Positions 1 to 8,857 of a stretch of 64,000 bases of DNA are shown here, one piece after another; the first letter of the stretch is position 1; each line of letters opens with the position of its first letter. The position numbers and the translations under genes were made by a program. The stretch spans positions 40,852 through 104,851 of the forward strand of contig CAZJWX010000010.1 of NCBI GenBank assembly GCA_964549915.1, in the 5' to 3' direction. The notes under the pieces were generated by a model that saw only the letters and a program-made list of their open reading frames with translations, made no database searches and had not been told where the DNA came from. This DNA is from JAUZRW01 sp964549915 (GTDB taxonomy: Bacteria; Chloroflexota; Anaerolineae; Aggregatilineales; Phototrophicaceae).

Positions 1-1106
1 CGCCACGCGAACTGCGTGAAGCCGATCAGCGGCAGAGTCTGCCAGAGCCAGGCTGATGCCGGGAGCTGCATGATGAGCGTCAGCAGCACTGCGCCCAGGG
101 CGAACCATTGCACGCCAGATGACCGCCTGCGGATCAGCGCCAGCAGCAGGCTCGCTGCGCCCAGGATGATCTGCGGCCAGCCGAAGCTGATCGGCGTGGG
201 GGCTTGCAACTGTGTGGGATCCGCCGTCTGTGGCAGAGCCAGCACCTCGCCCAGGCTGCGCAGCGTCTGCGTCACATCGACGAACGCCAGCGTTTCGGTG
301 ATGGCCTCAATGCGCACGAAACCCGTCTCTGCCAACGCCGGAAGCCAGAAGAATGCCGTCAGCGCCAGGGCAAAGATCCCTGCCAGCAGCAGGCTCCCGA
401 ACGTTCGCCAGCCACGCGCCTGCATCACCAGCAGCAGACAGTAAGCCGCCAGCAGCAGCGTCCCATGCACGGTGACGATGTTGTGCAGCGGGATGAACAG
501 GCTGTAGGTCAGCACCGCCAGGGCGAAAGCTGTGCGCCCGCCAGTTTGCGCCAGCCGGGTGAACGCCCACAGCCCCCAGGGCAGGATGGCCAGCGCCGCC
601 ACTTCGGTGATCGTGCCGCGCGTGACCGCGTTGTAGAGCAAATAGGGCGCGTAGACATAAGCCGCTGCTGTCGCGTAGCCGCCCCAGTCTCCCGCCCATA
701 TTTTGCCGAGCTTGTACGTGCCCCCCGCCGCGATCCACAAAAAGAACATCATCGTCACAGACCAGGCCGCTGCGTAGGGTAGCCCGACCCGGTGTAGCAG
801 GACGATAGGATAGTAGCTCGTCGGAGGGAAGTAGTTGAACAAGGGGGCGCCGTAGCCATAGACCAGGGCAGACGCATAGCGCGGATAGAGCCAGCCGTCG
901 TAGTGCAGCGAATGATCCAGCACGATTGCGCGGTACAGGTGCAGATTGCCGTCATCTGTGCGCGGTAGGTCACCGCTGAATCCGTCGAAGAAAGGCGTCA
1001 GCGCCGGGAGGCAGAGCAGCAGCAGCGCCAGCGCGACCCACAAGGGGCGCAAACGGTGTGAAATTATGTTGTTGAAGAGGCGAGTCGACACAGGTTGCCG
1101 CACCAT
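1..1106 (-). CDS. PTPS-related polytopic membrane protein, cut by the window edge
   Basis: An open frame runs from ATG at 1106 to the left edge without a stop, giving about 368 residues; the C-terminus lies outside the window. After a short basic N-terminus comes a membrane segment (LWVALALLLLCLPAL), then an exported loop with DDGNLHLYRAIVL, GWLYPRYASALVYGYG and LFNYFPP, and then many hydrophobic helices. This loop pattern is typical of the large membrane proteins in Pfam labelled 6-pyruvoyl-tetrahydropterin synthase-related, which resemble GT-C glycosyltransferases. The actual reaction is unknown; transfer of a sugar from a polyprenyl carrier is an inference from the fold. GAAGG about 10 bases upstream is a plausible ribosome binding site. 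It is the last gene before the AT-rich gap and is transcribed out of the window. Confidence 0.75.
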   Translation of the reverse strand, partial: MVRQPVSTRLFNNIISHRLRPLWVALALLLLCLPALTPFFDGFSGDLPRTDDGNLHLYRAIVLDHSLHYDGWLYPRYASALVYGYGAPLFNYFPPTSYYPIVLLHRVGLPYAAAWSVTMMFFLWIAAGGTYKLGKIWAGDWGGYATAAAYVYAPYLLYNAVTRGTITEVAALAILPWGLWAFTRLAQTGGRTAFALAVLTYSLFIPLHNIVTVHGTLLLAAYCLLLVMQARGWRTFGSLLLAGIFALALTAFFWLPALAETGFVRIEAITETLAFVDVTQTLRSLGEVLALPQTADPTQLQAPTPISFGWPQIILGAASLLLALIRRRSSGVQWFALGAVLLTLIMQLPASAWLWQTLPLIGFTQFAW

Positions 1107-1191
1107 CCGATTCAAGCCTTCAGAACGGCGGAAGTGTAGCACAGGTCAGCGCGGATTTTACTCGTATATTTGAATGAAAAGCTGGCGGTAA

Positions 1192-1207
1192 TTGTCACGA
1201 TTGACAA
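1192..1207. promoter_or_regulatory. Perfect dyad TTGTCA-CGAT-TGACAA
   Basis: Inverted repeat with 6-base arms and a 4-base centre, about 85 bases upstream of the membrane protein gene that starts at 1106. The symmetry suits a dimeric repressor site, but no copy was noticed elsewhere in the window, so the operator role is a guess. Confidence 0.3.
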
Positions 1208-2020
1208 GTGTTCCAGTGAGAGGTTTTCCTTTCCAGTGTATTGACATGTAGCGCTGAACATCTCCATAGTTTGCTCCATATGAACATCAGCGGTTTATAT
1301 AAAATCACACTGAGTACGGGTAGATGAACCTACTAATTCCTGCGTTGGTGGTAAAATGTTATACTCGCTGATTTGTTGAGTTGGGAGTTTGTTTTGTGCA
1401 AGTAAATGCGCTGAGGAAAAATATTATATATCACTGCTGAATTGATGACTTCGCAAAAGAGAAAGAATATTTTCGGATAATGGGGTCAGGTGGTTTGTGA
1501 TTGCAGCAGTAACTTGTTAAATATCAAATGCAAAATATGCGAATCGACGCAGTATTACGAAGGTGAAAAATATGTTGTCAGGGTGAATTGAATGGTATAC
1601 AAAAATCCAGTGTGCTGTATCGTCAGAGTCGAGAAAATGTGATACTTGAATGAATTTGTGATCTTGAATGTATAAAACAATCAATATGTTGCAAGATGTG
1701 GTTGCTTTCAGGTTGTGTATGTGATTTTAATATCTGTAAATGTTGGTATAGTAATGATATTTTCTCGTGTAAAAATGGAATAAATGAAGTGATATTTCTG
1801 AGCATTGCAGCGATACCTTGAATTGCTGAAAGCGATAATAGCCTGGGATGAAGAAAAATTGCATTGAGTGAAAAATTGTAAACGAAATACTGTTAAACTT
1901 TATGTAATGCAAGCAAAATCTTGTAAATTATAAAACATAGAAATATTGGTAGATAGTGTAGGTTTTGCTCACATGAAGAATGGCTTGCTGCGTTCGCCCT
2001 TTATGCGCGGACTTATCGGG

Positions 2021-2026
2021 TATAAT
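2021..2026 (+). promoter_or_regulatory. Possible -10 box TATAAT for the SH3b/M23 gene
   Basis: A consensus TATAAT lies 90 bases upstream of the ATG at 2116. No good -35 hexamer is present at 16-18 bases spacing, so the call rests on the -10 element and position alone. Confidence 0.35.
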
Positions 2027-2115
2027 CGGCGTAAGTCTTGTTTCGCGCCCTGCGTAGATTGCGGTATCATTCAGATACGTTCTTCGGAAAATATCTTGAT
2101 TAAGGATCGAAACAC

Positions 2116-3387
2116 ATGGCGCAGCAAGCATTCACCGCGAGAATCATTGGTATTCCGCATATCCCCTCGATCACTCAGGTCAACGTCCGCTCTGGCCCCG
2201 GCACCAACTTCTTGCTGACCCGCAAAGTCGCCGTTGGCACGGGCAATCTCTCCGTACTCGATGTCGACATAGATGCCCAGGAACGCGGCTTGAATGGAAA
2301 GGTCTATCAGTGGTTCAAGCTGGATTTGTCCGGAGGGGAGGGGTGGATTCGCGATGATCTGATCACGGTGGCGGGAGATGGCAGCAGATTCGGTTATCCG
2401 GTCATCACGCAGCCCGTCGTCGCCTACAATTTACAGCGCTCGCGAGTCGCCGCACCCGTAGGTGAACGGGAGACTGCTGGCGCTGCTACCGAGGTCGTTC
2501 CTGCTGCGCCGACGGCTCCCGCATCGCAGCCAGCGTCAGCAGGGCAGCCAACGGGCGTGGTCTCTGCGCCGGGGAGTGGCCCCGGAATCGCGACGGCGAT
2601 GGGCAAGGCGGGGGTCAACGCACGCTCTGGGCCAGGGACGAATCACGGCGTCGTGGTTCGCATGAACTTCCTGGATACGGGCGTGATTCAGGATTCTGCG
2701 CCGGGAGAAGATGGCCGCGACTTCCTCTGGGTCAAGCTGCTCTATCAAGGAAAGAACGTCTGGGTGCGTGAGGATTTCCTGCGCTACAGCGGCGGCTTTG
2801 GGCAATACAACGTGGCCTTCGAGGATCAATATCCCTCGCCCGCGCCGCAATCCTGGTGGATCCGTGATTTCGACATGGATGCCAGCCGCATTGGTGTCGT
2901 GCATCACGGCTGGGATCACGCCGGGGAGCGCGGCGCACCGATTCTGGCGGGGCCGCATGGCGGCGTCGTCTTCCAGGTGGCCTTCTGCCAGCTTTGCGGT
3001 GCCCAGGGCCTCAGTACGGTGGATAAGGGCTTCGCGCTGAGCGACAGCCGCGTACTGCGCAACCAGGGGTGGAACTTCGGCTACGGGCATTACATGATCG
3101 TGCGCTATGAGAATACCCTCCTGCCCGAATCGACTCGGCAGAAATTGCATGATGCGGGTTATCCCGGCGGGCACCTCTTCGTCATGTATGCCCACTTGCA
3201 GGATATGCTGGTGGAACAGGGGCAGCAGCTTCGCCCCAACCAGCAAATTGCCACGCTGGGCAACAGCGGCAATTCCTCCGGTGCGCACCTGCACCTGGAA
3301 GTCCGCGCCAGCGAAACGGCATCACCGATGCGCTGGGCGGCTCTCAAGCGAGGGCTGATGAACCCCTCCGTCCTCTTCCTGCGTTGA
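2116..3387 (+). CDS. SH3b-SH3b-M23 family peptidase
   Basis: 423 residues. Two bacterial SH3 domains, at about residues 15-70 and 160-225, both contain VNVRSGPGTN- or VNARSGPGTN-type motifs. They are separated by an Ala/Pro/Thr-rich linker at about 105-155. The C-terminal half is an M23 (lysostaphin-type) metallopeptidase domain: H263-H-G-W-D267 is the first zinc motif, YAHLQ supplies the usual third His, and AHLHLE (H391, H393) is the last. The family cuts peptide cross-links in peptidoglycan, or binds them when inactive. The domain carries an unusual insert of about 60 residues, with CQLCG, between the first motif and YAHLQ. No N-terminal signal peptide is visible, which is odd for a wall hydrolase. 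The start is supported by AAGGA ten bases upstream. Confidence 0.85.
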   Translation: MAQQAFTARIIGIPHIPSITQVNVRSGPGTNFLLTRKVAVGTGNLSVLDVDIDAQERGLNGKVYQWFKLDLSGGEGWIRDDLITVAGDGSRFGYPVITQPVVAYNLQRSRVAAPVGERETAGAATEVVPAAPTAPASQPASAGQPTGVVSAPGSGPGIATAMGKAGVNARSGPGTNHGVVVRMNFLDTGVIQDSAPGEDGRDFLWVKLLYQGKNVWVREDFLRYSGGFGQYNVAFEDQYPSPAPQSWWIRDFDMDASRIGVVHHGWDHAGERGAPILAGPHGGVVFQVAFCQLCGAQGLSTVDKGFALSDSRVLRNQGWNFGYGHYMIVRYENTLLPESTRQKLHDAGYPGGHLFVMYAHLQDMLVEQGQQLRPNQQIATLGNSGNSSGAHLHLEVRASETASPMRWAALKRGLMNPSVLFLR

Positions 3388-3402
3388 TCCTGCGCCCGTG
3401 CT

Positions 3403-3429
3403 GGGGGGCGGGTAGCGCACCCTGCCCCC
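3403..3429. terminator. GC-rich hairpin after the SH3b/M23 gene
   Basis: GGGGGCGGGT pairs with ACCCTGCCCCC across a 5-base loop with one bulge, beginning 16 bases after the stop. There is no T-run, so it may be a pause or RNA-stability element rather than a true intrinsic terminator. Confidence 0.35.
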
Positions 3430-3661
3430 GGCACAGAACGACGATGCGCTGCTGCCTGCTCAACGATCCCCCTACCACGCCCGTTTCCGTGCCTATTGTG
3501 TCTATACTGAAGACGACCTCGGTGATGACGGTTGGCAGCCAGTTAGTCTCTCTACTTTTCGCCGATGCTCATCACGGAATGCCTTCACTACACACAACTC
3601 GTCCGCAAAATATAGGCCGATGGGTAGATGTCTGCACGGAAGGGCACTGTTACCCTGAAAG

Positions 3662-6385
3662 ATGGCCTTGATCACAGAACATGGACGGGAAAAGCGAAAT
3701 TTGAGCATGGAACAACTGAGTCGGCAGCAGGCCGGGAGCCAGTCCGTCGAAGACCTCTGCCAGCACTTCACGGTCGATGCCTCTCATGGGCTGAGCCGTG
3801 AAGACGCCCGCAAACGGCTGCAAGCGCACGGTCGCAACGTGCTACAGGAACAACAAACGCGCGGTACGCTCGATGTCTTCATCGAGCAATTTCGCGACAT
3901 CATCATCTGGTTGTTGGTCGCAGCCGGGATAGCGGCGATTGCAATTGGCTCTCGTGTGGAAGGTCTCGCCGTTTTCGCGGTCGTGATCGTCAACGTGCTG
4001 GTGGGCTTCTTCACGGAATTGCGAGCCGTGCAGTCGATGCAAGCGCTGAAGCACCTCGGCGAGACGGAAGCGGCGGTGCGGCGGGATGGCAACGTGCGGA
4101 TGATCCCGGCGAAGAAGCTGGTGCCGGGGGATGTGGTGATCCTGGAAGGGGGCAATGTCGTCGCGGCGGATGTACGTCTGATTGAGGCGAATCGCCTTCA
4201 GGCAGATGAGGCTGCACTCACGGGTGAATCACAGCAGGTGACCAAGCAGGTCGAAGCGATCGCCGATGAGGTTCCGCTGGCTGAGCAGAAGAATATGGCC
4301 TTCAAAGGAACAGCCATCACGCGCGGTTCGGGTGAGGGGGTCGTGGTTGCCACCGCCATGAATACCGAAATCGGGCACATCTCCGAGATGGTACAGGAGG
4401 CCGAAAGCGAAACCACCCCGCTGGAAGAGCGCCTGAGTGCCCTGGGGCAGCGTCTGATCTGGTTAACGCTCGGCATCGCTGTCCTGGTCATCGGGGCGGG
4501 GCTGTTGGCCGGGCGCGAACTTCAATTGATGGTCGAGACCGGGATTGCTCTGGCGATTGCCAGCGTGCCGGAAGGCCTGCCCATCACCGCGACGATTGCC
4601 CTCGCTCGGGGGATGCGGCGCATGGCGACGCGCAATGCGCTCGTCAGCCGCCTGGAAACCGTCGAAACGCTCGGCTCCACCAATATCATCTGCACCGACA
4701 AAACGGGCACCCTCACCGAAGGCCGCATGTCGGCGGAATACTTCGAGTTTGATGCGGCTCGTGTGGCTGTCGAGGGGGACGTTTTATCCCCGGAAGGTAG
4801 GTTCAAGCGGGACGGCGAACCGATTGACCCGCAGGAGATTGCAGCGCTGGATCGGGCGCTACAGGTGGGCGTATTGTGCGGCAATGCCTCGATCACGCAT
4901 GAGGGCGGCGAAGTCGATGTGGTCGGCGAACCGCTGGAAGTCGCGCTGCAAGCAGCCGGCTTGAAGGCCGACTACGAACGTGATGCGCTGCTGGAAACGT
5001 ATCCGGAAGAGCGCGAGGTGGCCTTCGACCCCGAAGTGATGATGATGGCGACCTATCACGCGCTGGACACGGGGTACTGGGTGGTCGTGAAGGGTGCGCC
5101 GGAGGCGGTGCTGGAAGTCAGCCAGCGCATCCAGCAGAACGACGACACACGCCCCCTCAGCCAGGAAGACCGGAAGACCTGGCAGCAGCGCAATGATGAC
5201 GCGGCACAGGCGGGCTTGCGGGTGTTGGCTCTGGCGGAGAAGTCCGTTGCCAGCGTCGACGCAGCGCCCTACGAAGACCTGACCTTCCTGAGCATCGTCG
5301 GCTTGCTGGATCCGCCGCGTGAACAGGTGAAGGCGACGATTGAGAAATGCCGTCGTGCCGGGATTCGCCTGGTGATGGTCACCGGGGATCAGGAATTGAC
5401 CGCTCGCAACATCGCGGAACAGCTCGGCATCGCCAGTGAAGGCCACAGCGAGGTCATCAGTGGATCGGAGTTCGATGAGGACGAAGAGATGACCCGGCGC
5501 ATCGCGCAATCGAACATCCTCACCCGAGTCAGCCCGGCGCAGAAGCTGAAATTGATCGAGCTATACCAGGATCGAGGGGATGTCGTCGCCATGACGGGCG
5601 ACGGGGTGAACGATGCCCCCGCCTTGAAAAAGGCCGATATTGGCGTGGCGATGGGCAGCGGAACGCAGGTCGCCAAGGACGCGGCGGATATGGTGCTGCA
5701 AGACGACAACCTGGATACTATTGTCCTGGCGATTCACCAGGGCCGGGTGATCTTCAATAATATTCGCACCTTCATGGTCTATCTCTTCTCGAGCAATGTG
5801 AGCACCATTTTTACCGTCGGCGTGGCGTCCGTGTTGAATGCGCCGCTGCCGCTGCTGCCGCTTCAGATTCTGTTCCTCAATGTCGTCGTCGATGTCTTCC
5901 CGGCGCTGGCGTTGGGCGTGGGCGAAGGTGCGGACGATGTGATGCAATACCCCCCACGTGATCCTGATACGAACATCCTGGAGCGCCGCCATTGGGTGCG
6001 GATTGGTGCGTATGCCACGCTGATTTCCGCCAGCGTGTTGGGAGCCTTCTTGCTGGCACATCGCTGGCTGGGGCTGAGCGGCGATGCCGCCGTGACCCTC
6101 TCCTTTTTGACGCTGATGTTGGCCAAGCTGTGGCACGTCTTCAACATGCGCAGTGCGTCCGAGTCTCTGTGGAATAACGTCATCACGCGCAACCGCTATC
6201 TGTGGGGTGCATTGGCTTTGAGCCTCGTGTTGATCCTACTGGCGGTGTTCTTCCCGCCGCTGGCGAACCTGCTGCGGATCGTGCCGCCGACGCCGATGGG
6301 TTGGGGCGTGGCGTTCGGCATGAGCTTGATTCCGCTGGTCGTCGTGCAGGTCTACAAGCTGCTCAGCAGGAGCCGCGAAGACTGA
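3662..6385 (+). CDS. P2-type cation-transporting ATPase
   Basis: 907 residues, normal length for bacterial SERCA/PMCA-like pumps. The order is: cation-ATPase N-domain (GLSREDARKRLQAHGRNVL), actuator with LTGES, membrane motif VPEGLP, phosphorylation motif DKTGTLTE (Asp346), nucleotide-binding domain, hinge TGDGVNDAPALKKADIG, and a C-terminal group of membrane helices. Such pumps export Ca2+ or exchange monovalent cations at the expense of ATP. PEGLP in helix 4 favours the P2A Ca2+ group, but the ion cannot be fixed by eye. Neither ATG (3662 or 3707) has a strong ribosome binding site; 3707 would give the N-terminus more usual for the family. It is convergent with the SRPBCC gene, with a 23-base gap. 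Confidence 0.92.
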   Translation: MALITEHGREKRNLSMEQLSRQQAGSQSVEDLCQHFTVDASHGLSREDARKRLQAHGRNVLQEQQTRGTLDVFIEQFRDIIIWLLVAAGIAAIAIGSRVEGLAVFAVVIVNVLVGFFTELRAVQSMQALKHLGETEAAVRRDGNVRMIPAKKLVPGDVVILEGGNVVAADVRLIEANRLQADEAALTGESQQVTKQVEAIADEVPLAEQKNMAFKGTAITRGSGEGVVVATAMNTEIGHISEMVQEAESETTPLEERLSALGQRLIWLTLGIAVLVIGAGLLAGRELQLMVETGIALAIASVPEGLPITATIALARGMRRMATRNALVSRLETVETLGSTNIICTDKTGTLTEGRMSAEYFEFDAARVAVEGDVLSPEGRFKRDGEPIDPQEIAALDRALQVGVLCGNASITHEGGEVDVVGEPLEVALQAAGLKADYERDALLETYPEEREVAFDPEVMMMATYHALDTGYWVVVKGAPEAVLEVSQRIQQNDDTRPLSQEDRKTWQQRNDDAAQAGLRVLALAEKSVASVDAAPYEDLTFLSIVGLLDPPREQVKATIEKCRRAGIRLVMVTGDQELTARNIAEQLGIASEGHSEVISGSEFDEDEEMTRRIAQSNILTRVSPAQKLKLIELYQDRGDVVAMTGDGVNDAPALKKADIGVAMGSGTQVAKDAADMVLQDDNLDTIVLAIHQGRVIFNNIRTFMVYLFSSNVSTIFTVGVASVLNAPLPLLPLQILFLNVVVDVFPALALGVGEGADDVMQYPPRDPDTNILERRHWVRIGAYATLISASVLGAFLLAHRWLGLSGDAAVTLSFLTLMLAKLWHVFNMRSASESLWNNVITRNRYLWGALALSLVLILLAVFFPPLANLLRIVPPTPMGWGVAFGMSLIPLVVVQVYKLLSRSRED

Positions 6386-6408
6386 TGTGCTGCTCGCGGC
6401 TTCCGGCG

Positions 6409-6834
6409 CTATTCCCTTTGCGATCCGCCCTCGATGGAGTCCAACACGGACTGGTAGAAGGCCCGGCGCTGCTCCCGTGCTGTTTCATCGGGTAGGTGTT
6501 CTTCGTGGAAGGCGATAATCGTCTTCTCGCCGCTGGGGATCACCCGCACCTGAATCGTGGAGGCGCGTTCCCGCCCCGGTGGCTGATAGGTAATGCGCAG
6601 GTGCGATCCCGGCTTGCAGACGCGCACTTCGCCCGTCGTGCCATCGGCGAGTTGGTAGGTCGCGCCCTTCTCGAAATCCAGCGCCGCCCCCTGGCCCAAC
6701 CAGAGATCGGCTCCTTCTGGCGAAATGACCCACTTCCAGGCGGCGTCCGGGTGCATGGGCAGCGTGCGCCGTACCCCAATCTGCCAACCGACATCCTTCG
6801 TCTGCCCGGTCGGGCGTGTTGGCTGCTTCGTCAT
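6409..6834 (-). CDS. SRPBCC/AHSA1-type domain protein
   Basis: 141 residues. The pattern VRRTLPMHPDAAWKWVISPEG, then WLG, a beta-rich middle and FHEEHLPDETAREQRR is that of the Aha1-C-like START-fold family. Members bind hydrophobic ligands or act as co-chaperones; many bacterial copies have no known ligand. It is cytosolic, with no signal or membrane segment. Upstream on the same strand is a divergent spacer of about 140 bases shared with the epimerase gene. Confidence 0.75.
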   Translation of the reverse strand: MTKQPTRPTGQTKDVGWQIGVRRTLPMHPDAAWKWVISPEGADLWLGQGAALDFEKGATYQLADGTTGEVRVCKPGSHLRITYQPPGRERASTIQVRVIPSGEKTIIAFHEEHLPDETAREQRRAFYQSVLDSIEGGSQRE

Positions 6835-6976
6835 CGCTCACTCCCTGGAAACAAGTGTTCTATTCTCCGTCATCGTACGATATACTCGGCGAGTTGACAA
6901 ATGGCCTGCGGATTCGCGCTGGCTGGTCTATAATCGTCACGTTGAATGAATTCGGGTATCGGAAGAAGGGTCTCGC

Positions 6977-7987
6977 ATGGCGGCAGATTTACAGGGCGCG
7001 GTAGTCGTTGTCACCGGGGGTGCGGGCTTCATCGGCTCTGCACTGGTGCGTTTGCTCTTGGCAGCAGGTGCGACAGTGCGCGTAGTCGATAATCTGGTGA
7101 ATGGCAAGCGCGAGAATCTGGCGGAAGTTGCCGACCAGGACGGCCTGACCCTCTACGAAGCTGATATTCGTGATGCCGACGCCATGCGCGACATCTTGCG
7201 CGGCAGCGACCTGGTCTACAACCTGGCCTGCCTGGGGGTGCGCCATTCCATTCACTCGCCTCATGAGAATCATGAAGTGAACGCGACGGCAACGTTGCAA
7301 CTGCTGAGCGCTGCGCGTGAGTTGGGCGTCGGGCGCTTCATCTACGTCAGCACGTCCGAGGTCTACGGCACAGCGCGCACCGTCCCGATGAGCGAAGACC
7401 ATCCCACCTTTCCGCACACGGTCTACGGCGGCTCCAAGCTGGCGGGCGAGAGCTATACTCGCGCCTTCCACGAGACCTATGAATACTCGACTGTCGTCGT
7501 GCGCCCCTTCAATGCCTATGGCCCCCGCAGCCATCATGAAGGGGACTCCGGCGAAGTCATCCCCAGGTTCATGCTGCGCTGCATGGTCGGCAAGCCGCTG
7601 GTGATCTTCGGCGATGGGACGCAGACGCGCGACTTCACCTACGTGGAAGATACTGCACGGGGCATCTTGCTGGCGGGCACGCATGATGACGCCATCGGGC
7701 GCACCTTGAACCTCGGCAGTGGTTACGAAATCGCCATCGCAGACCTGGCGGAGACGGTCAAGCGCGTCTGTGGCAGGCCGGAAGCCCGGGTGATCCATGA
7801 GAGTGCGCGCCCCGGGGATGTGCTGCGCCTCTATGCGGATAGTCGCATTGCCGGGGAGTTGCTGGGCTTCGAGCCGCAAGTATCCCTGGAAGAGGGATTG
7901 CAGCGTCTGAAAGCCTGGTATGAAGGCCAGCCTGCCACGCCGGAAGATCTCTTACGTGCGGAGAGCCTTCGCAATTGGGAAGCTTAA
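6977..7987 (+). CDS. NAD-dependent nucleotide-sugar epimerase/dehydratase
   Basis: 336 residues of extended short-chain dehydrogenase type. The glycine-rich NAD motif is TGGAGFIGS at residues 14-22, a Ser/Thr catalytic segment is in YVSTSEVYG, and the YxxxK pair is in YGGSKLAGE. The C-terminal substrate lobe has RDFTYVEDTA and AWYE near the end. Family members interconvert or dehydrate UDP-, GDP- or dTDP-sugars in surface glycan synthesis; the closest overall pattern is UDP-glucose or UDP-N-acetylglucosamine 4-epimerase. GAAGG upstream supports the ATG. A TATAAT lies at 6929-6934, about 43 bases before the start, without a clear -35 partner. Confidence 0.88.
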   Translation: MAADLQGAVVVVTGGAGFIGSALVRLLLAAGATVRVVDNLVNGKRENLAEVADQDGLTLYEADIRDADAMRDILRGSDLVYNLACLGVRHSIHSPHENHEVNATATLQLLSAARELGVGRFIYVSTSEVYGTARTVPMSEDHPTFPHTVYGGSKLAGESYTRAFHETYEYSTVVVRPFNAYGPRSHHEGDSGEVIPRFMLRCMVGKPLVIFGDGTQTRDFTYVEDTARGILLAGTHDDAIGRTLNLGSGYEIAIADLAETVKRVCGRPEARVIHESARPGDVLRLYADSRIAGELLGFEPQVSLEEGLQRLKAWYEGQPATPEDLLRAESLRNWEA

Positions 7988-8046
7988 TTGTTTTTCGTTC
8001 AAATTACGCTTACATTAACTGTGTCTGGCACTGTAAGGGGGTTTTC

Positions 8047-8436
8047 ATGTCAGCCAATCACCCTCAAGACGAATTTGACCAGCAGACGATCTTCACGGAT
8101 TTTGGAACGTCAGTGAGTCGGCTGGACTGGATGAAAACCATTGAAGACGTTCATGAGCGAGCCGCCGCGCAGGAAGGCATGGTGCATGTGATTCACGATT
8201 TTCGCAGTGTGAATTACCGCATGATGACGACCAGTTTGCGCCACGCAGTACAGATTGCAAAGAGCATTCCCTCGAACGTCGCCACCTACATCGTGCTCAC
8301 GGAAAACCGTCTGATCGAATTTGTGGGAACCACTGTGAAGCGCCTGGTACCGACCGCCAGTCAGAAGATCCACTTCGCGCCCTCCCTGGATGTCGTGCGG
8401 GCGATCATCGAACGTTACGAGCAAAACAACGTGTGA
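8047..8436 (+). CDS. Small cytosolic protein of unknown function, STAS-like size
   Basis: 129 residues when begun at the ATG at 8047, which follows AAGGGGG by six bases; an upstream ATG overlapping the epimerase end lacks such a site. The protein is soluble, with alternating strands and helices: a WMKTIEDVHE helix, a VHVIHDFRSVNY strand-turn, VATYIVLTENRLIEFVG, and a final helix VVRAIIERYEQ. Size and layout recall STAS- or SpoIIAA-like proteins, but no diagnostic motif is present. The short gene at 8569 resembles its N-terminal half, so the two are probably paralogues. Confidence 0.7.
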   Translation: MSANHPQDEFDQQTIFTDFGTSVSRLDWMKTIEDVHERAAAQEGMVHVIHDFRSVNYRMMTTSLRHAVQIAKSIPSNVATYIVLTENRLIEFVGTTVKRLVPTASQKIHFAPSLDVVRAIIERYEQNNV

Positions 8437-8499
8437 TCCGGCTATCCCTGGTAGCGCTGGCTGCCATATCCCCCCATAGGTCGCATAATCACAAATTTC

Positions 8500-8533
8500 T
8501 TAACGTTACAAATCGCAATCTCAATTCTAAAAT
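8500..8533 (+). promoter_or_regulatory. Promoter GTTACA-N17-TAAAAT with a shared motif
   Basis: -35 GTTACA at 8505-8510 and -10 TAAAAT at 8528-8533, 17 bases apart, 35 bases before the ATG at 8569. The sequence TTAACGTTACAAATCGCAA at 8500-8518 is nearly repeated in front of the giant kinase gene at 12811-12830. Confidence 0.5.
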
Positions 8534-8568
8534 AAGGTTACGATGATGAATTGAGAGAGTGACATAAG

Positions 8569-8796
8569 ATGTCGATCACGACACGCTGGATAGATGAAGA
8601 ACAGACCGTGCTGCTGATCTCGTATCGCGGTACGATCGCCGAGCAAGATTTCATTGAGACGATGAACCGCGTACACCAGCAGATTGCAGGGCGTACACAG
8701 CCCGTTCACATCGTCCATGACTACGGCAACAGCAATGCCGAGGAACTGCTCAACGCGCAGTCACACAGCGCCGGGAGCGGTGCCATCGCCTCATGA
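8569..8796 (+). CDS. Short paralogue of the 8047 gene, probably truncated
   Basis: 75 residues with a GAGAG ribosome binding site. MSITTRWIDEEQTVLLISYR, then an amphipathic helix FIETMNRVHQQIAG and VHIVHDYGNSNAEELLNAQ line up with the N-terminal half of the gene at 8047 (WMKTIEDVHE, then VHVIHDFRSVNY). The 8047 protein continues for about 60 more residues, while this one ends in a Ser/Gly/Ala-rich tail right before a hairpin terminator. Either it is a natural half-length version or it has lost its 3' half. It has its own promoter, so it may still be expressed. Confidence 0.5.
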   Translation: MSITTRWIDEEQTVLLISYRGTIAEQDFIETMNRVHQQIAGRTQPVHIVHDYGNSNAEELLNAQSHSAGSGAIAS

Positions 8797-8798
8797 AA

Positions 8799-8824
8799 AA
8801 AGCAGAGCACGTTGGCTCTGCTTT
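8799..8824. terminator. Bidirectional hairpin terminator
   Basis: AAAGCAGAGC and GCTCTGCTTT form a perfect 10-base stem with a 6-base loop, 2 bases after the short gene and 34 bases from the end of the convergent acyl-CoA-dehydrogenase-like gene. A-rich and T-rich stem ends allow it to work on both strands. Confidence 0.85.
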
Positions 8825-8857
8825 CCGGCAAGGTTGCTTCGGTTTGAGGTTCCGGCT

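Larger units (their letters stand above)
1107..2115. other. AT-rich stretch of about 1 kb without a convincing gene
   Basis: Between roughly 1140 and 1980 base composition falls to about one third G+C by eye, against G+C-rich coding DNA on both sides. Stops are frequent in all frames, and the few short open frames (for example on the minus strand at 1623-1912) have no ribosome binding site and no recognisable protein pattern. The stretch contains a perfect 6-4-6 dyad at 1192-1207. It may be a regulatory or structural intergenic region, or the decayed remains of acquired DNA. Confidence 0.6.

Noticed and set aside
1623..1912. Two small open frames in the AT-rich island
   Set aside because: No ribosome binding site, overlap each other and show no conserved motif; expected by chance in AT-rich DNA on the minus strand.
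6894..6934. TTGACA at 6894 with TATAAT at 6929 as one promoter
   Set aside because: The spacer is 29 bases, too long for a standard sigma-70-type promoter; only the -10 remains credible.
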